From: DASQFD01 sp035633255
GTDB lineage: Bacteria > Actinomycetota > Actinomycetes > Actinomycetales > Dermatophilaceae
Reading direction: 5' to 3'
Assembly: GCA_035633255.1 (NCBI GenBank)
Contig: DASQFD010000031.1
Coordinates: forward strand, 1-25,674
DNA: 25,674 nt
Both the position numbers and the translations under genes were made by a program. The first letter of the stretch is position 1. Each line of letters begins with the position of its first letter. Positions 23,073 through 25,674 of this stretch are shown piece after piece. The notes beneath the pieces were generated by a model, which made no database searches, had not been told where the DNA came from, and saw only the letters and a list, made by a program, of their open reading frames with translations.

Positions 23073-24094
23073 TGGCGCCGGCGCTCCCGTCCCCCACGCC
23101 GCCGTCCCTCACGCCTGCGTCCCTCACGTCCTCGCCTGACACGCCTGCGTCCCCGAGCGCGGAGGAGGTCGAGGCGGCATACCGGGACAACGCCCTCGCC
23201 CAGGTGCTCTACCACGACTGGGAGGCCGGCACCTACGACGAGAAGTGGTCGATCAGCTTCGACGACCGGTGCACCGACTACGCGCGGGACCGCTTCGACG
23301 CGGCGGTCGGCCCGGACGTCGTGGCAGCGGAGGTCCGTCCCTACGGCCGGGCGCTGGAGGTGGGTGCCGGCACCGGCTTCTTCTCCCTCAACCTGCGCCA
23401 GGGTGGCGTGGTGCGCGAGGTCACGGTCACCGACGTGTCCTCCGGCATGGTGGCCGCGGCGCAGGCCAACGCCGAGCGGCTCGGCTTCCACGTCGACGGC
23501 CGGGTCGCCGGCGCGACCGAGCTGCCGTTCGGCGACGGCACCTTCGACGTCGTGCTGGGCCATGCCGTGCTGCACCACGTCCCGGACGTCGAAGCCGCCG
23601 TCCGGGAGGCGCTGCGCGTGCTGCGTCCCGGGGGGCGGTTCGTCTTCGCGGGCGAGCCGACGCGGATCGGCCACCGGTACGCGCGGCGGCTGGGCCAGGT
23701 GACGTGGAACGTGACCACGGCCGTGGCCGCGCTGCCACCGCTGCGCGAGCGCTGGGCCCGCTCGCGCGAGGAGCTGGACGAGTCCTCGCGGGCCGCGGCC
23801 CTGGAGGCGGTCGTGGACCTGCACACCTTCGACCCCGGCGAGCTGGCCCGCGCCGCGCTGCGAGCCGGCGCCGTCGACGTGCGCACGCAGACCGAGGAGC
23901 TCACCGCGGCCTTCATCGGCTGGCCGGTGCGCACCTTCGAGGTCGCCGTCAAGGAGGGTGCGCTGGGCCACGGCTGGGCGCGCTTCGCCTTCGGGGCCTG
24001 GCAGCGGCTGTCGGCGGTGGACCGGCGGCTCGCGGCCGTCGTGCCCGCGCAGTGGTTCTACAACGTCGGCGTCACCGGCGTGCGGCCGGACTGA
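23072..24094 (+). CDS. Class I SAM-dependent methyltransferase
   Basis: This 340-residue protein has a Rossmann-type methyltransferase domain. The SAM-binding motif I is ALEVGAGTGFFSL (residues 94-106), followed by VTDVSSGMVAAAQANAERLGF and the motif DVVLGHAVLHHVPDVEAAVREALRVLRPGG for the later strands. The first 30 residues are a Pro/Ser/Thr-rich tail with repeated PSLTPASLTS-like units, unusual for the family and variable by nature. The region HDWEAGTYDEKWSISFDDR before the SAM domain is probably an N-terminal lid. The C-terminal half (about 230-340) has Trp- and Arg-rich helices and may bind substrate. The substrate is unknown. ATG 23072 overlaps the upstream stop by one base. It is coupled to a hexapeptide acyltransferase gene, so the pair may modify one lipid or saccharide. 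Confidence 0.88.
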   Translation: MAPALPSPTPPSLTPASLTSSPDTPASPSAEEVEAAYRDNALAQVLYHDWEAGTYDEKWSISFDDRCTDYARDRFDAAVGPDVVAAEVRPYGRALEVGAGTGFFSLNLRQGGVVREVTVTDVSSGMVAAAQANAERLGFHVDGRVAGATELPFGDGTFDVVLGHAVLHHVPDVEAAVREALRVLRPGGRFVFAGEPTRIGHRYARRLGQVTWNVTTAVAALPPLRERWARSREELDESSRAAALEAVVDLHTFDPGELARAALRAGAVDVRTQTEELTAAFIGWPVRTFEVAVKEGALGHGWARFAFGAWQRLSAVDRRLAAVVPAQWFYNVGVTGVRPD

Positions 24095-24097
24095 CCC

Positions 24098-24724
24098 GTG
24101 GCGGTGCCGGAGCGCGGCTGGGTCCGGTGGGCCGCGGCGAACCGGGGGTGGACGACACCCCACCTGGCCTCCTACGCCCGGATGGCCCGGGCCCGGGCCA
24201 CCAACCCCGGGCTGGTCTTCGAGGGCCCGTGTCTCCTCGGGCCGGACGTCCGCTTCGAGGTGGCCCCGGGCCGGGCCAGGCTCGTGGTGGGCGCCTTCTG
24301 CCACGTCGGGGCCGGCGCGCGGCTGCGGGCGCACGAGGGGACGCTGCGCATCGGCGAGAGGAGCATCGTGGGCATCGGCACCACCGTGAACTGCTGGCTC
24401 GACATCGAGATCGGGCGTCAGGTCCTCATCGGGGACGACTGCTACCTCTGCGACTTCGACCACCGCACCGATGAGGTCGGGGTCCCCATCCGGGACCAGG
24501 GGATCCTCAAGACACCCGTGCGCATCGGCGACGACTGCTGGCTCGGCACCAAGGTGGTGGTCACCCGCGGCACGGTGGTCGGGGACCACACGGTGCTCGG
24601 CGCCGGGTGCGTGGCGCGCGGGACCTACCCGCCGTATGCCGTCGTGGCCGGAGTCCCCGGCCGCGTGGTCCGCCGCCGGGGCCGCCCCCCGCAGCCCGGC
24701 GTGGCGGTCAGCGCACCGGGGTGA
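24098..24724 (+). CDS. Hexapeptide-repeat acyltransferase
   Basis: This 208-residue protein is a left-handed beta-helix acyltransferase, likely using acetyl-CoA or another acyl-CoA. Isoleucine-patch repeats run from about residue 65 to 190, including LRIGERSIVGIGTTVNC, IEIGRQVLIGDDCYL, VRIGDDCWLGTKVVV and TVVGDHTVLGAGCVARG. The probable catalytic histidine is in CDFDHRTDEVG, between coils, as in sugar O-acetyltransferases. The ending YAVVAGVPGRVVRRRG is typical of the family. GTG 24098, three bases after the methyltransferase stop, is the probable start; GTG 24104 is possible. The stop lies in the first copy of a 61-bp duplication, so its last residues (PPQPGVAVSAPG) are repeated downstream without being used. 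The acceptor is unknown. Confidence 0.87.
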   Translation: MAVPERGWVRWAAANRGWTTPHLASYARMARARATNPGLVFEGPCLLGPDVRFEVAPGRARLVVGAFCHVGAGARLRAHEGTLRIGERSIVGIGTTVNCWLDIEIGRQVLIGDDCYLCDFDHRTDEVGVPIRDQGILKTPVRIGDDCWLGTKVVVTRGTVVGDHTVLGAGCVARGTYPPYAVVAGVPGRVVRRRGRPPQPGVAVSAPG

Positions 24725-24739
24725 GCCGCCCGGCCATGA
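24679..24739. repeat. 61-bp direct repeat, copy 1
   Basis: This copy contains the 3' end and stop codon of the acyltransferase gene. It is identical to 24745-24805 except for one base (G24704 against A24770), and the two copies are separated by GGGGA. In antisense it also carries the last ten codons of the minus-strand haloperoxidase-like gene, MAGRLTPVR plus stop, out of context. Confidence 0.95.
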
Positions 24740-24744
24740 GGGGA

Positions 24745-24805
24745 GGGCCGCCCCCCGCAGCCCGGCGTGACGGTCAGCGCACCGGGGTGAGCCGCCCGGC
24801 CATGA
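24745..24805. repeat. 61-bp direct repeat, copy 2
   Basis: This copy holds the functional 3' end of the minus-strand haloperoxidase-like gene. In the plus direction it repeats the acyltransferase ending and its stop codon (24788-24790). The period of 66 bp is a multiple of three. Confidence 0.95.
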
Positions 24806-25674
24806 CCAGTCGGGCGACCTGCTGGCCGTGGTGCAGTCCGGTGATCGAGGCGTTGCGGAAGTGGTAGCCCACCCAGATGCGGGACAGTGCGTTCTCACGG
24901 GCGGCCTGCGAGAGCGAGCGGTAGCCCCGAGTGGTGGGCGAGGCGTCGTCGCACTGCTGGCCGTCGGGGAGGGTGAGGCTGCAGGTGCGGAACGCGACGC
25001 GGTCGGTGCCGAAGACCCGAGCCATCACCGTGGAGGCGGCGCCGCCCTGCACGGCGTGCGCGGAGTCGTGGTCGGGGATCGGCGGGGTGACGGCGAGCGG
25101 GGTCCACGTCGGGTCGGCGGTGGTGCGAGGGTTCCCGTCCGTGTCCGCCTCGCGGATGGCGGTGACGGGGCGCCAGAACGGGTTGGTGTACTTCACCGAC
25201 CATGACGCGACGTAGCCGTCGGCGAGGGCCATGTCGAGGTAGGCGAGCAGCCGGGCCGACCGCCAGGGGTCCAGGCCGCGGTTCGCAGCGGTGGTGCGGG
25301 CGATGCGGTTCCACTGCAGCGGGCTGCTCTCCAGCCAGAACAGCGCCGCCTGCGTCTGGTCCGGAGTGCGGGCGCTGGGGGTGCTCACCCCGTCGCCGCC
25401 GAGCCGCTTGACCTCGTTGACGTCCTTGGCGTATGCCCGGCTCCTCAGCGGGTACGGCGGCCGCACGTGGAACCCCGCGCCGCCGCTGCGCAGGGCGAAG
25501 GGCTCCACCTGCGCCCAACCGGGGGCGAAGGCCAGCGGACGGTCCGGGGTGAACCGCCACTGCCCGGGCGCGGTGCCCTGCGGGTAGTCGAAGTCGAACA
25601 GCGGGGTGTCCGACCCGTCGTCCTCGCGAGCCGCGAGGATCGCCCGCGCGGCCCGGGCACCGACCGCCACGCCC
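24774..25674 (-). CDS. Vanadium-dependent haloperoxidase/PAP2-like, N-terminus missing
   Basis: The C-terminal 300 residues of a vanadate-dependent haloperoxidase/acid-phosphatase superfamily member are present; the gene continues past the right edge. The three vanadate/phosphate motifs appear in order: K and R in VKYTNPFWRPVTAIRE, the P-x3-SAH form in PIPDHDSAHAVQGGA, and R with H in SRIWVGYHFRNASITGLHHG. The family usually has a D two residues after the HFR segment; here it is HFRNAS. The C-rich part RTCSLTLPDGQQCDD offers two cysteines for a disulfide, which suggests an exported protein, as many actinobacterial members are. The GTG at 25670 is probably internal, since the frame stays open to the edge. 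It could oxidise halides or act as a phosphatase; sequence alone does not decide. Confidence 0.85.
   Translation of the reverse strand, partial: GVAVGARAARAILAAREDDGSDTPLFDFDYPQGTAPGQWRFTPDRPLAFAPGWAQVEPFALRSGGAGFHVRPPYPLRSRAYAKDVNEVKRLGGDGVSTPSARTPDQTQAALFWLESSPLQWNRIARTTAANRGLDPWRSARLLAYLDMALADGYVASWSVKYTNPFWRPVTAIREADTDGNPRTTADPTWTPLAVTPPIPDHDSAHAVQGGAASTVMARVFGTDRVAFRTCSLTLPDGQQCDDASPTTRGYRSLSQAARENALSRIWVGYHFRNASITGLHHGQQVARLVMAGRLTPVR

Overview
The window is chromosomal DNA from a very GC-rich actinobacterium. Third codon positions are almost always G or C, and five genes show TAnnnT-type -10 boxes six or seven bases ahead of the start codon, as in leaderless actinobacterial transcripts. 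The GlgE pathway also points to this phylum. Gene content suggests a Micrococcales lineage such as Ornithinimicrobiaceae or Intrasporangiaceae, but that is inference. I see no rRNA, tRNA, CRISPR array, complete insertion sequence or prophage gene.

Layout. (1) 1-174: a less GC-rich edge with a possible partial frame. (2) 175-4506: a sugar-uptake locus, with an intracellular GH43 glycosidase divergent from a Tat/lipoprotein solute-binding protein and two ABC permeases; no ATPase gene is present. (3) 4596-6239, minus: phosphoglucomutase. (4) 6367-8554, plus: a three-gene sulfur operon of sulfide:quinone oxidoreductase-type flavoprotein, DsrC/TusE-like carrier and DsrE2-like protein, behind a leaderless promoter overlapped by the inverted repeat ATACCC-N4-GGGTAT. 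(5) 8547-16358, minus: glgE, treS and a maltokinase-GlgB fusion, all overlapping. (6) 16501 or 16510-19095, plus: glucan phosphorylase, divergent from glgE. (7) 19096-19547: a gene-free gap rich in palindromes. (8) 19548-21719, minus: glgX. (9) 21754-24724, plus: YbjN-like protein, enoyl-CoA hydratase, methyltransferase and hexapeptide acyltransferase. (10) 24774 to the right edge, minus: C-terminal part of a vanadium-haloperoxidase/PAP2-like enzyme.

How they fit. TreS converts trehalose to maltose, maltokinase makes maltose 1-phosphate, GlgE polymerises it into alpha-1,4-glucan and GlgB adds branches. GlgP, GlgX and Pgm return the polymer to central metabolism. The window therefore holds almost a whole alpha-glucan cycle, without glgC, glgA/glgM or otsAB. 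The sulfur operon lies between pgm and glgB and seems functionally separate.

Most notable points: the Mak-GlgB fusion through a 15-bp tandem-repeat linker with a possible internal GlgB start; the sulfur operon and its CsoR/CstR-like operator; a probable CTG start for treS; back-to-back leaderless promoters in 34 bp; a loopless 46-bp perfect palindrome; a 61-bp duplication that appears to have separated two once-overlapping convergent genes; and a strongly over-used heptamer, GGCATAC.
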